This document shows, in pieces, positions 53,309-61,618 of a stretch of DNA of 64,000 bases. Both the position numbers and the translations under genes were made by a program. The notes under the pieces were generated by a model, which ran no database searches, was not told where the DNA came from, and worked only from the letters and a program-made list of their open reading frames with translations. Where the stretch lies: NCBI RefSeq assembly GCF_017313275.1, contig NZ_JAFLNM010000001.1:1612001-1676000 (forward strand), given 5' to 3'. The stretch comes from Flagellimonas profundi. Lineage in GTDB: Bacteria > Bacteroidota > Bacteroidia > Flavobacteriales > Flavobacteriaceae. Numbering within the stretch: position 1 is the stretch's first letter; each line of letters opens with the position of its first letter.

Positions 53309-54328
53309 TTAAATTCCAATAGACCCTGATTCCATGGCCTTTCCGATGCCTTTTTTAAGTTGCATCATCGCTTTATAGGCCAACTGTACCTTGTTGACAG
53401 GAATACTGGGCACCTTTACCCCTGCCTTGAACAACAATTGCCGGGCAGCCTGCCTTTCATTGGCCGGCAATCCCAAGAGGGCCGAAAAAAATTGTTTGGG
53501 GTCCTTGTCGAGAAGATTTCGGGCATGGTAGGTCTCCACAAAGTTCCTGCGGTACCCGAATTGTTTGTCAAAGGTCTTTTCAGCCGTCCGATAGAACTTG
53601 TCCCGATCAAAGCCCTGTTTGACCTTTTCCCCATTAAGGGTAGTTTCCGAGGTGCGGAACTTGGAGCCTGGGGAGAGGCTATGGGAATTGGTCACGTCCT
53701 TTCGGCTTACAATGATATGGATATGGCTCTGGTGGCCTTCCTTAGCCATGCCTGGACCGATACGTTTTCCATTCTGTTTATGGGGTGCCTCCATTTCCAA
53801 GGCATTGATTTTTTTCTGAAGTTTGGCCATGTCCCCTTGCTCCCTACCCTCTTTGATGGCCCTGATCTGGTGTTGCAGTTCCAGGATCTTACTGGCATAG
53901 GCCTGGTTCTCCTTGACTTTCTTGTCCTTTTCGGAATAGGTACGTTCCCTTTCCAGTTTCGCGAAATACAACACATCCTTCACTAAAACCTCCTTGTCCC
54001 GGTAAAAGTAAGCTGCATAGGTCTTCATGATCTCCCGGGTGTACTCTTTCAGCTTTTCGGGGTTGTTCCCGATATGCTTGAGCTCCGCTTGGGATGGACT
54101 GACCATGATGGAATAGAACTTGGGATCCCGTTTCGAAAGTTTGGCCGTATTGGCATCGATCTCGGCAATGACCCTTTGGGCATCGATGTCATTTTCCGTT
54201 TGGTTGAAAAAAAGTTCTTGCTCTTCCAAGGCCTTACCTTCGTTCTCCTTTTCGAGATACTTGATAAAATCACTGGCACTGCCGCGATAGTTATCTCCCA
54301 AATGTTGTCTTGTGATGGCGATGTACAT
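53309..54328 (-). CDS. Relaxase/mobilization nuclease (DUF5712, MobB-like)
   Basis: 339 residues. A relaxase-type metal-binding segment, GHQSHIHIIVSRKD, lies near residues 200-213. An N-terminal SASDFIKYLEKENEG and a Lys/Glu-rich coiled-coil region (about 125-180) are typical of the flavobacterial DUF5712 group. It would nick oriT and lead the strand into the recipient. Its position between BfmA/BtgA and the coupling ATPase agrees with mobilization operons of this phylum. Which Tyr is catalytic cannot be fixed by eye. Confidence 0.82.
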   Translation of the reverse strand: MYIAITRQHLGDNYRGSASDFIKYLEKENEGKALEEQELFFNQTENDIDAQRVIAEIDANTAKLSKRDPKFYSIMVSPSQAELKHIGNNPEKLKEYTREIMKTYAAYFYRDKEVLVKDVLYFAKLERERTYSEKDKKVKENQAYASKILELQHQIRAIKEGREQGDMAKLQKKINALEMEAPHKQNGKRIGPGMAKEGHQSHIHIIVSRKDVTNSHSLSPGSKFRTSETTLNGEKVKQGFDRDKFYRTAEKTFDKQFGYRRNFVETYHARNLLDKDPKQFFSALLGLPANERQAARQLLFKAGVKVPSIPVNKVQLAYKAMMQLKKGIGKAMESGSIGI

Positions 54329-54330
54329 GA

Positions 54331-54918
54331 TTATAGATTTTTGAGTTTGGTGCGGTACTGTTCAATGGCCCCGGGTTTGAGGTCCACTTTGAGGTGGTCC
54401 TTTCCAAAGCGGTTCTTGGTCAGGGACACATGGTCCAGCACATGGTTAAAATCAGCTTTCACTTCTTCCAACTGTTCCTTCAGTCGTTCATGCACGATCT
54501 TGGGGACCGTGGTCTCCTTGTCCAAGAGTTCTGGGTTGGTAGGGGAATTGATCTCGGTGAGTTGTTTTTCAAAAAACTCAAAGTCCCCTTCCCATTCCTC
54601 GCCTTCTTCAGACTCCAGTTCCTGCTGGAAAAGGGCCTGTATCATACTGACCGTGGGCAGGGTCTGCTCTTTTTCGATACTGCGCATAATGGCCACCATG
54701 GCATTGAATCGCCGTTTGATCAAATATTTAAGACTTGCAATGGTCTCGTGCATCCGTTCATCGGGCGATATGCCATTATGGTCAAAGAACTCCACCATGG
54801 CCAACAAGGTCATGGAATGGGACTTTCCTTGCCGTTTGGAAAAGCTCCGAAATTTCAGGGCCACCGAGATTTTGATCCTCAGTCCCGCAAACGTCTCTTT
54901 TTCGTATCCTTTATCCAT
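54331..54918 (-). CDS. BfmA/BtgA family mobilization protein
   Basis: 195 residues. The N-terminus (KISVALKFRSFSKRQGKSHSM) looks like a ribbon-helix-helix-type DNA-binding domain, followed by a mainly helical, Glu/Lys-rich body. BfmA/BtgA proteins are accessory relaxosome factors that bind oriT. It starts the mobilization operon, 2 bp ahead of the relaxase. Its start region is repeated exactly 42 bp upstream (18-bp direct repeat). Confidence 0.85.
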   Translation of the reverse strand: MDKGYEKETFAGLRIKISVALKFRSFSKRQGKSHSMTLLAMVEFFDHNGISPDERMHETIASLKYLIKRRFNAMVAIMRSIEKEQTLPTVSMIQALFQQELESEEGEEWEGDFEFFEKQLTEINSPTNPELLDKETTVPKIVHERLKEQLEEVKADFNHVLDHVSLTKNRFGKDHLKVDLKPGAIEQYRTKLKNL

Positions 54919-54974
54919 TTTTTCAACAAAAATTCCTTGGTTTTACTGGCCCCGGCCCATTTTTTCAACAAAAA
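54915..54974 (-). repeat. 18-bp direct repeat covering the BfmA/BtgA start region
   Basis: CCATTTTTTCAACAAAAA occurs at 54915-54932 and 54957-54974 on the plus strand; the first copy contains the start codon. The second, 42 bp upstream on the minus strand, supplies another ATG in the same frame that reads only five codons before a TAA. The duplicate could be an accident or a leader/operator. Confidence 0.6.
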
Positions 54975-55389
54975 CCAAAAGCTCAAAATTTTATAAAATA
55001 CCCAAAACCCCTATAAACAGGGCCTTGCGAAGCAACCATGATTGGTAGCGCTGCGCCAGCACGCTATCCTCTTGCTTCTCCTTTTTGCGCCAGGGGGCCA
55101 AAAAGCATCGCACAAACCATCTTAAAAAGACAGCCGTCCCTTATCATATTTTACCCTATGGAGCACGGACTTTTGGAAAGTCAGATCAAGTTTGGATGCC
55201 GTGCAAACTTTGCTAGGAAGTAGCATCTTAAATATACCCACATTCCTTCAGGCACAAAAATGCGTTTTGCGGGCAAATGGCATCATTTGCCCGCAGCAAA
55301 TATGAAACGTCCATTTTTGGGTTTCCACAACGTCCGGAGTTCCTCGGGAACGCCAAAAAAAAGACCCTTTTTCAAGGGTCTTGTTCCTG
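54919..55389. other. Gene-free region upstream of the mobilization operon; likely oriT area
   Basis: No gene was seen. It has the direct repeat at its left end, an ACCATGATTGGT inverted repeat (55035-55046), a hairpin TAGCGCTG (55046-55053) with CAG plus CGCTA (55057-55066), and the terminator at 55361. Transfer origins usually lie just upstream of relaxosome genes, and hairpins of this kind are typical, but no nic sequence could be recognised. Confidence 0.35.
55361..55382 (-). terminator. Intrinsic terminator after the 59-residue gene
   Basis: AAGACCCTT (55361-55369) and AAGGGTCTT (55374-55382) form a 9-bp stem with a 4-base loop, followed on the minus strand by a T run (A6 at 55355-55360). 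It lies 8 bp past the stop of the gene at 55390. Confidence 0.8.
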
Positions 55390-55569
55390 TCAGTCTTCCG
55401 ATGGGACAGTATTGGTCTGTTCCCTGTAATACTCATACCTGAATATCCAGAGATTGACCACCAGGGAGTAGGTTTTGTCCACAGTGGCATCGGCTGTCTT
55501 TTTGACAACGCTTTTCTTTGGATGTTTCTTCGCTGGAATCTCCAATGACTTTTTTACAATTGCTTTCAT
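55390..55569 (-). CDS. Small basic hypothetical protein
   Basis: 59 residues from the ATG at 55569. The N-terminal half is a Lys/Pro/Val-rich basic stretch (KKHPKKSVVKKTA). The rest is more ordered (YSLVVNLWIFRYEYYREQ). No family recognised. A clear terminator follows immediately, which supports a real transcript. It belongs to the group of small genes between the mobilization operon and ssb; a DNA-binding or anti-restriction role is a guess. Confidence 0.65.
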   Translation of the reverse strand: MKAIVKKSLEIPAKKHPKKSVVKKTADATVDKTYSLVVNLWIFRYEYYREQTNTVPSED

Positions 55570-55875
55570 AATACATGATTTTAGATTATCAATTATTTGA
55601 GGGCATTCCCGCACTTCCGAAAAATTTCAGCTCAAAAGGAAACGGAATAAGGAGTGAGGTACGAACGGTTTATGCCGTAGTCTTTTGATGGGAACATTTT
55701 TGAAGGGCGAACTTGCGGTCAAATAAGGGATAGGTGTACTTTTGGGTTGCCCAGCACTTTTCAAACAAGAATTTCCCAAATTGGTTTTTGGGTGTTCGAC
55801 CCACCTAAAAACCAACCATGAACCCATAAAAAAAGCCCATCGTGATGGATGGGCTTCGATGGTGTGTTTTGGCAT
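55570..55875. other. Intergenic region with promoter of the 59-residue gene
   Basis: No gene was supported; an open frame crossing 55627-55875 on the minus strand runs through a terminator and lacks a believable protein. The region contains the terminator at 55833-55856 and should hold the minus-strand promoter for the gene at 55390. No clear -7 box was found. Confidence 0.4.
55833..55856 (-). terminator. Intrinsic terminator after the 65-residue gene
   Basis: AAGCCCATC (55833-55841) and GATGGGCTT (55848-55856) form a 9-bp stem with a 6-base loop, and an A run on the plus strand (from 55828) gives Ts on the minus-strand transcript. Confidence 0.8.
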
Positions 55876-56073
55876 TCACATATTGAATACGAAATCATAA
55901 CTGTAGAGATTTCGCATTGCCTCTTCTTCCAAGAGGGTATCATAGTCCTTATCATGCGTTTCTGCAAATTGGAGCAATTCGGTCCCGGAACGGCTTTCCA
56001 CATCTTCTTTGGAATCGGAAAGCAAACGTTCCTGGGTCTCGCTATCAAGGTTGGTAAAGTTCAAATAGACCAT
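55876..56073 (-). CDS. Small acidic hypothetical protein
   Basis: 65 residues, strongly acidic, mostly helical (LLSDSKEDVESRSGTELLQ, then YDTLLEEEAM). No family recognised. It is followed by a good terminator and preceded, 26 bp upstream, by another very small gene. Small acidic proteins clustered with JAB and SSB genes on conjugative elements sometimes act as DNA mimics or anti-restriction factors; here that is only a possibility. Confidence 0.68.
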   Translation of the reverse strand: MVYLNFTNLDSETQERLLSDSKEDVESRSGTELLQFAETHDKDYDTLLEEEAMRNLYSYDFVFNM

Positions 56074-56099
56074 TATTCAAAACTTTGATAGTTCATTGC

Positions 56100-56219
56100 T
56101 CACAGATCATATAGGCTTGGATCGAACCCATCGGGGTAATACCTTGGGTCATATTGTTCTTCCAACCATTTTTCAAATTCCGTCATTTCTGTATTCGCTG
56201 TATTCGCTTCCATGACCAT
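56100..56219 (-). CDS. Micro-protein (39 residues) next to the JAB gene
   Basis: A short minus-strand frame from ATG at 56219 (another in-frame ATG at 56213) to TGA at 56100. It begins 4 bp after the JAB gene's stop. The product starts with a NTANTE repeat-like stretch, then EFEKWLEEQYDPRYYPDGFDPSLYDL (split here after residue 20: EFEKWLEEQYDPRYYPDGFD, then PSLYDL). The pattern of Trp, Tyr and acidic residues and tight spacing to both neighbours make it look real. Function unknown. Confidence 0.6.
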   Translation of the reverse strand: MVMEANTANTEMTEFEKWLEEQYDPRYYPDGFDPSLYDL

Positions 56220-56223
56220 TGGA

Positions 56224-56673
56224 TTAAAGAATTCCATTATCGGCAAAACTGTAATACCTACCATCGGGCGCTAGGATAAGATGATCCAAAATCTTAACGT
56301 CAAAAAGCTGTGCCGCCTCTTTGATCTTTTGGGTCAATTGTTTGTCCTGATAACTGGCCTTGAGTTGTCCAGAAGGATGGTTATGGGCGAGGATGATCCC
56401 CACGGAAAGGGTCTTTAGGGTAATGGCAAAAAGGATGCGCAGATCTACCAAGGTACCTGTGATGCCCCCATGGGATAGTGGATAGATACCCTTTACCTTG
56501 TTGGACTGGTTGAGCAGCACGATCTTAAAGGTTTCGTGCAGTCCTATGGTCTTGTTGTCCCAATTTTTGAACAATAGATTCGCCACCTCATTGGAGTTCG
56601 TCACGGACAGGGATTTCAGGGTACTGAGCTTTTCCCGATAACTGATCTGTATTTCATTGACACGGTGTTCCAT
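56224..56673 (-). CDS. JAB domain protein (RadC-like)
   Basis: 149 residues from the ATG at 56673; only a GTG extends it. JAB/RadC motifs are present: a Glu-containing strand region, then ILAHNHPSGQLKAS (the HxH-P-SG metal site) and LTQKIKEAAQLFDVKILDHLIL. RadC-like JAB proteins are frequent on Bacteroidota plasmids and conjugative elements next to ssb; their role is unclear, probably DNA maintenance or anti-restriction. A terminator-like hairpin separates it from ssb. Confidence 0.88.
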   Translation of the reverse strand: MEHRVNEIQISYREKLSTLKSLSVTNSNEVANLLFKNWDNKTIGLHETFKIVLLNQSNKVKGIYPLSHGGITGTLVDLRILFAITLKTLSVGIILAHNHPSGQLKASYQDKQLTQKIKEAAQLFDVKILDHLILAPDGRYYSFADNGIL

Positions 56674-56702
56674 TTCAAATGTGTTTAGGATGAAAAAAGA
56701 AA

Positions 56703-56727
56703 GGGATGCCCAAAGACTGGACACCCC
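56703..56727 (-). terminator. Terminator after ssb
   Basis: On the minus strand GGGGTGTCC (56727-56719) can pair with GGGCATCCC (56711-56703), with two G-T wobbles and a 7-base loop. A T-rich run follows (plus-strand As at 56694-56702). It lies between ssb and the JAB gene. Confidence 0.55.
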
Positions 56728-56736
56728 CTATCCATT

Positions 56737-57090
56737 TTACTCGGTGCTATTCTTATCACCACCACCCAAGAGCAGGATCTCACTGGCCACCACTTCGGTC
56801 ACATACTTTTTAGTACCCTCTTTGTCCTCATAGGATCGGGAGGTCAATTTCCCTTCGATGGCAACTTCTTTTCCTTTAGTCACGAAGCCTTCGATGATGT
56901 CGGCCAATTTCCCCCATGCGATGATGGTGTGCCATTCGGTATTGGTCACCCGTTCCCCTTCGGAGTTCTTGTAATGTTCGTTGGTGGCCATGGTGAACCG
57001 TGCCACACGTTTGCCTTTGTCAAGGTCTGTGATGGTAGGGTCTTGCCCCACGTTTCCAATAAGTTGCACTTTGTTTCTCAATGTACTCAT
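56737..57090 (-). CDS. ssb: Single-stranded DNA-binding protein
   Basis: 117 residues from the ATG at 57090 (MSTLRNKVQLIGNVGQDP), a canonical SSB start; the frame extends upstream without family support. The OB fold is complete (VARFTMATNEHYKN, then TEWHTIIAWGKLADI and GKEVAIEGKLTSRSY). It is short: the linker and the acidic DDIPF-type tip that recruits other proteins are missing (it ends GGGDKNSTE). This is common for element-encoded SSBs, which protect transferred single strands. Confidence 0.93.
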   Translation of the reverse strand: MSTLRNKVQLIGNVGQDPTITDLDKGKRVARFTMATNEHYKNSEGERVTNTEWHTIIAWGKLADIIEGFVTKGKEVAIEGKLTSRSYEDKEGTKKYVTEVVASEILLLGGGDKNSTE

Positions 57091-57972
57091 GATAAAAAGT
57101 TTTAAAGGCCTGCCGTCTTCCAGTACGGATAAATCAGCAAACAGGGTTAAAAATTTCCCCCCTCTTTTTTTGGTCATTGTTTCCCAAATTTTAAGGGGCG
57201 TTTGTTTGCTTCTTACGTGCGTAGCACAATAAAAGAAGGGGGTTCTGTCAAGGCTTTTGGACAGAAATCGGGAGGCTCCGCGACGTAGTAAAATCCAAGG
57301 ATTTTCAAGGAAGTGGAAACCCTATTTATGGACAAAACCTGCCTTGGCCTTGACAGGTTCGATGAGGGCCCTAGGAATTCCATCCGACCCATTGGCAAGG
57401 GAGCGTACGGGAAGTTAAGCGAGTGCAGGCGATGGTGTCCTGATTGGAAGTCCTTGGGCACTGCCCTGTTTTTCGATGCCCCGAAAAACAACCAGGGCTT
57501 CTTTTATTACGGCCCCCTTAAAATTTGATGGGCGGACGGACGGATTTGCGTCTCTTCCCGCAAAGCCCCAAGAAGGGTTTGCAAAGGAAGGGCGCACAAA
57601 AAATCCGTTTGGACGACTTCCGTTTTGACCAAATGAAGTTTCATCAAACATTACGACAATAAGGGAACAAAAGTATTGGAGTTACCCTACGACCGGATTA
57701 TTTTTCATCTACAGTGATAAGCATTTCGTGATTGTTCGGATAAGATTCTTTATGCCCGGAAGCTTCCATATTGTCTCATAAGTCCTGTCTCCGTTTCTCA
57801 TAGATCCAGACCCCTAACCTTCCTGAAGTCCCCTCCAATACACGGACAGTTGTTTGGGTGACACAACCTGCGAAGCCTCTCATGTACAATTTTATTGAAG
57901 GTCTTGGCCAACCATGGGGCTGCCAACAACGGCTGAAATATAAGTTAGCCCAAAAATGGTTCCTCTTTGAAA
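57091..57972. other. Long gene-free region between ssb and the metal operon
   Basis: No convincing gene in 880 bp. It holds the ssb promoter and a strong hairpin (57463-57498): GCCC and TGTTTTTCG paired with CGAAAAACA and GGGC around a 6-base loop, with a 4-base bulge. The middle is rich in G and C and has several open frames without protein-like character. It may be a regulatory or replication region, or the junction between the element and the metal-resistance cargo. Confidence 0.45.
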
Positions 57973-59967
57973 CTAAGTGTTCCACTTCATCCGCTGAAGT
58001 CGAACAGCATTCAATATTGCCAATAAGGCAACCCCCACATCAGCAAAAACTGCTTCCCACATCGTGGCTACGCCTCCCGCTCCAAGGATGAGCACAAATG
58101 CCTTCACGCCAAAGGCGAGCCCAATATTTTGCCAAACTATCTTTCGGGTGGAGCGTCCTATTTTAATGGCCCGTGCCATCTTGCTCGGTTGGTCGGTCTG
58201 AATGATGACATCTGCTGTTTCAATGGCCACATCACTACCCAAGCCTCCCATGGCAATGCCCACATCGCTGATGGCCAGAACGGGCGCATCATTAATACCA
58301 TCGCCCATAAAGGCCACTTTGGTGTCTGATTGTTTTTTGAGTTCTTCGACTTCGCCGAGCTTATCTTCTGGTAATAGGCCGCCCTTTGCCCAATCAAAGT
58401 TCAACTTTTTCGAGACTTGTTGCGTTATGGAATCTTTGTCACCCGAAAGCATTATGATTTTCGAAATCCCGGCATCCCTGATTTGTTGGATGGCTAGATG
58501 GGCATCTTCCTTGAGTTCATCTGCAATGGTAACATAGCCTGCAAATTTTTCATCAATGGCCAACATTACAATAGAATCCACAATATCATCGGTTTCTGAA
58601 GGTACATCAATGTTGTTTGAGGCCATTAGGGCTTTATTGCCCACCAGCACTGTTTTCTCATTGACCGTTCCCCTTAATCCCTTTCCTGCAACTTCCGATA
58701 CATCGGTTGCCTTTATATCCGTGCCTTCGGCTTTGTATTCCAAAATTGCTTTTGCTATGGGATGGGTAGATTGTTCCTCCATGGCCATCAAGTATTTCAT
58801 AAACTTGGCTTCCTCAAATTGGGCAGTCTTGATCTCCTTGATTTTAAAAACCCCTTTGGTAACGGTTCCCGTTTTGTCCATCACTACCGTGTTCACTTTG
58901 GTGATTGCTTCCAAAAAAGATGCACCTTTGAAAAGAATCCCATTTCGGGATGCCGCTCCCAGACCACCAAAATAGCCGAGCGGAATGGAAATGACCAAGG
59001 CACAGGGACAGGAAACCACTAGGAATATTAATGCGCGATAGAGCCAATCCCTAAATACATAGTCATTTAGAAAAAAGTAGGGCAAGAACGTTAATCCAAT
59101 GGCAAGGAAAACCACAATGGGCGTATAAATTCTTGCAAATCTTCTAATGAACAGTTCTGTCTTTGATTTTCTGGCTGTAGCGTTTTGTACCATATCCAAG
59201 ATTCGAGTGATGGAACTGTCCTTGAATTCTTTGGAGGTTTCTACATCGATAACACCCTCGAGATTAATACTTCCGGCATAGACTTTTTCGTCTCTATTTA
59301 TCGTATCGGGCTTACTTTCGCCAGTAATTGCCGCCGTATTGAGGGAAGCTCTTTCGGATAAGAGAATGCCGTCCAAGGGGATTTTCTCACCCACACGTAC
59401 TTGTATCCTTTCGCCAATCTCGACGGTTTGGGGATTTACGGTAACGAAATTCCCGTTACGAAGCACCAAAGCTTCGTCCGGTCGCGCATCCAAAAGGGCC
59501 TTAATATTTCCCTTTGCCCGATTGACTGCTGCATTTTGGAACAGTTCGCCCACGGCGTAAAACAACATTACGGCCACGCCCTCTGGGTATTCGCCTATGG
59601 CAAAGGCCCCTAGAGTGGCAATGGACATCAGGAAAAATTCAGTAAAGAAATCACCATGCTTTATACTGTTCCAACCTTCTCTGATGACAGGGAAACCAAC
59701 AGGCAAATAGGCAAGGGTGTACCATGCGATCCTTATCCAGCCCTTGAAAAACGGGAAAGCATCAAAATAGTCCACTGCTATGCCGATGATGAGCATTACA
59801 AAACTGAAAATGGCTGGTAAATAGGTCTTGAATTTAGATACACCTTCAGGACCGTCATGGTTATGGCCACTTTCGTGTCCGTATTCGCCCTGGCGTTCCT
59901 TTGAACCTAGATCACGTAGTTTTACTTTTTTCTTTTTCATAGACGGTAAGGTCGTTATTTGTTTCAT
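57973..59967 (-). CDS. Zn/Cd/Pb-translocating P-type ATPase
   Basis: 664 residues from the ATG at 59967; another ATG 27 bp later is possible. No HMA metal-binding domain; the N-terminus instead has a short His-rich stretch (GHESGHNHDG). Eight transmembrane helices are implied. The P1B motifs are present: TGESKP, SCPCALV (membrane metal site), VVMDKTGTVT (phosphoacceptor Asp) and MGDGINDAPVLA. It would pump zinc, cadmium or lead out of the cytosol using ATP. It is the last gene of the operon, 15 bp after the Fur-family gene. Confidence 0.92.
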   Translation of the reverse strand: MKQITTLPSMKKKKVKLRDLGSKERQGEYGHESGHNHDGPEGVSKFKTYLPAIFSFVMLIIGIAVDYFDAFPFFKGWIRIAWYTLAYLPVGFPVIREGWNSIKHGDFFTEFFLMSIATLGAFAIGEYPEGVAVMLFYAVGELFQNAAVNRAKGNIKALLDARPDEALVLRNGNFVTVNPQTVEIGERIQVRVGEKIPLDGILLSERASLNTAAITGESKPDTINRDEKVYAGSINLEGVIDVETSKEFKDSSITRILDMVQNATARKSKTELFIRRFARIYTPIVVFLAIGLTFLPYFFLNDYVFRDWLYRALIFLVVSCPCALVISIPLGYFGGLGAASRNGILFKGASFLEAITKVNTVVMDKTGTVTKGVFKIKEIKTAQFEEAKFMKYLMAMEEQSTHPIAKAILEYKAEGTDIKATDVSEVAGKGLRGTVNEKTVLVGNKALMASNNIDVPSETDDIVDSIVMLAIDEKFAGYVTIADELKEDAHLAIQQIRDAGISKIIMLSGDKDSITQQVSKKLNFDWAKGGLLPEDKLGEVEELKKQSDTKVAFMGDGINDAPVLAISDVGIAMGGLGSDVAIETADVIIQTDQPSKMARAIKIGRSTRKIVWQNIGLAFGVKAFVLILGAGGVATMWEAVFADVGVALLAILNAVRLQRMKWNT

Positions 59968-59982
59968 GCAACGGAAGTGCAA

Positions 59983-60402
59983 TTATTGCCCGCTGCACTT
60001 GTCGCAGATTCCCTTAATGACCAAATTGGCATTTTCTGCCACATACCCATCAGGTAGATTGATATGGGGAATCTTATGCTCAGTGAGACAGACCGTTTCA
60101 TCACAGTTATCGCAATGAAAGTGCAGGTGCAGATCTTGTTCCATTTCACAATTGCAACCTGGTTCGCACAGGGCATACTTTGAAATATTGGTGCCATCAT
60201 CTATTTGGTGCACAATGCGTTTTTCCTCAAAGGTCTTCAGGGTCCGGTACAATGTGGTTCTGTCCGCTTTTGAGAAAGCGTTCTCCATATCGGTCAGGGC
60301 AATGGCCACTTCCTTTTCAGCCAAATATTTATAGATCAAAATACGCATCGCCGTTGGGCGTACACCTTTATTTTCCAATGTTTTTTCAATGTCTGTCATC
60401 AT
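59983..60402 (-). CDS. Fur family transcriptional regulator (Zur-like)
   Basis: 139 residues. The N-terminal winged helix (about 10-75) includes GVRPTAMRILIYKYL and FSKADRTTLYRTLKTFEEK. The C-terminal dimerisation domain has HLHFHCDNCDETVC and GICDKCSG, giving two CxxC zinc sites. It lies between the efflux adaptor and the P-type ATPase, so it likely senses zinc or a related metal and controls this operon. Zur-like and PerR-like assignments cannot be separated by eye. Confidence 0.9.
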   Translation of the reverse strand: MMTDIEKTLENKGVRPTAMRILIYKYLAEKEVAIALTDMENAFSKADRTTLYRTLKTFEEKRIVHQIDDGTNISKYALCEPGCNCEMEQDLHLHFHCDNCDETVCLTEHKIPHINLPDGYVAENANLVIKGICDKCSGQ

Positions 60403-60414
60403 ATTGTAATTTTA

Positions 60415-61614
60415 TCAATGGCTATGTCCCGCATCCCCTTTTTTCATTTGGGCCATTAAATAGTAGGCATTGTTGTATGCAAATGTAGTATTTGGCCCAA
60501 CGGAATCTACAAAATCGATGGCGACCCAATCCCCGTCATTTGGGCCTGTGTTAATTTCGACAGGTTTGAAGCTCCAGTCATTACCTTCACGCTCCGCTTT
60601 AAAAATATACTTCTTTCCCTCGTTCGAACTTATTGCACTTTCAGGCACCGCAACGGTCTCGGATTTTTGGATTTCAATCCGTCCTTCAACATACATCCCT
60701 GGAATCAGCTGCCCTTCCTTGTTCTCGATTTCAGCATGGACGTGTATCGCTTTGGGATTTTGCTCGAAAGTTTTCCCTACGGAATAAATTTTCGCAGTAA
60801 GTTCCTTTCCGGGAATGGATTGTACATTGAAGGATACTTGCTGCTCTACCTTTACTTTGTACACATCCTTTTCAAACACCATTAAATCGGCATGGACGTG
60901 ATGGGTGTCAACGATTTCAAATAGGTCGGTCTGCGGTTCTACATACTGTCCGGTCTTCACCGCTACGTTTTGGACAAATCCCTCAATGGGACTTCGCAAT
61001 GCCACCCGTTGGTAAATCGTACCGTTTCTCACCCCGGACGCACCAATGTTCAATTGTTGCAACTGTGCTTCCAATCCCTTTGCCAGGCTTTGGGATGCCC
61101 GGTATTCCGCTTCGGCCTTTTGAAAGTTGGTCCCGCTGCCCACCCCGGCATCATACAGGTTTTTTTGTCTTTCAAATTCCTTTTGCAGAAACTGGCTGTT
61201 ACTGTAGGCGTTCAGGTAATCGGTCTGTTTCTGGATGATATTGGGGTGGGACAAATAGGCGACCGTTTGTCCCTTTTTTACTTTGTCGCCTTCAATGACC
61301 TCTATGGACACCACATTGGCACCCACGACCGTCGTAATGGTCGCTTCATTCTGAGGTGGGACCTCCAGTTGGCCATTGGCTTCCACATACTGCTTCATAA
61401 CACGTTGGGCAACGGTATCGATTCTCATGTTAAGATTCCGGCACTGCGCCTCCGTAAGCATGGCTTCTTTGGCTTCACTTTCTTTGTGCATTTCGCCCAT
61501 TTCAGGTTTTTTTTGCTTTGCTTCCTCAGTATCGGCTTTGGAATTCCCACAGGAAGCAAGTACCAAGAGCATCGTCACAAGCCCAATAACGTTATGTTTA
61601 AAAAGATTGTTCAT
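60415..61614 (-). CDS. CusB/CzcB-type efflux adaptor lipoprotein
   Basis: 399 residues from the ATG at 61614 (a TTG lies further upstream), with a lipobox LVLASCGNS. A lipoyl-like half (VVSIEVIEGDKVKKGQTVAYL), a long helical hairpin (KQTDYLNAYSNSQFLQKEFE) and beta-barrel domains (LRSPIEGFVQNVAVKTGQYV, YVEGRIEIQKSETVAVPESA) follow. It links the fused CzcA pump to the outer membrane. It starts 4 bp after the pump gene's stop. Confidence 0.92.
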   Translation of the reverse strand: MNNLFKHNVIGLVTMLLVLASCGNSKADTEEAKQKKPEMGEMHKESEAKEAMLTEAQCRNLNMRIDTVAQRVMKQYVEANGQLEVPPQNEATITTVVGANVVSIEVIEGDKVKKGQTVAYLSHPNIIQKQTDYLNAYSNSQFLQKEFERQKNLYDAGVGSGTNFQKAEAEYRASQSLAKGLEAQLQQLNIGASGVRNGTIYQRVALRSPIEGFVQNVAVKTGQYVEPQTDLFEIVDTHHVHADLMVFEKDVYKVKVEQQVSFNVQSIPGKELTAKIYSVGKTFEQNPKAIHVHAEIENKEGQLIPGMYVEGRIEIQKSETVAVPESAISSNEGKKYIFKAEREGNDWSFKPVEINTGPNDGDWVAIDFVDSVGPNTTFAYNNAYYLMAQMKKGDAGHSH

Positions 61615-61618
61615 TTGT

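Noticed and set aside
55627-55875. 82-codon open frame on the minus strand
   Set aside because: It runs through an intrinsic terminator and overlaps the end of the neighbouring small gene; the predicted protein has no protein-like pattern.
57381-57450. Short stretch resembling the middle of 5S rRNA (GGGAAGTTAAGC and GCGATGGT)
   Set aside because: The flanking stems, length and end sequences of a 5S gene are missing and the spacing is wrong; probably coincidence.
57213-57985. Several 69- to 92-codon open frames on both strands
   Set aside because: They overlap one another in a GC-rich non-coding region and show no recognisable family; the hairpin at 57463 crosses them.
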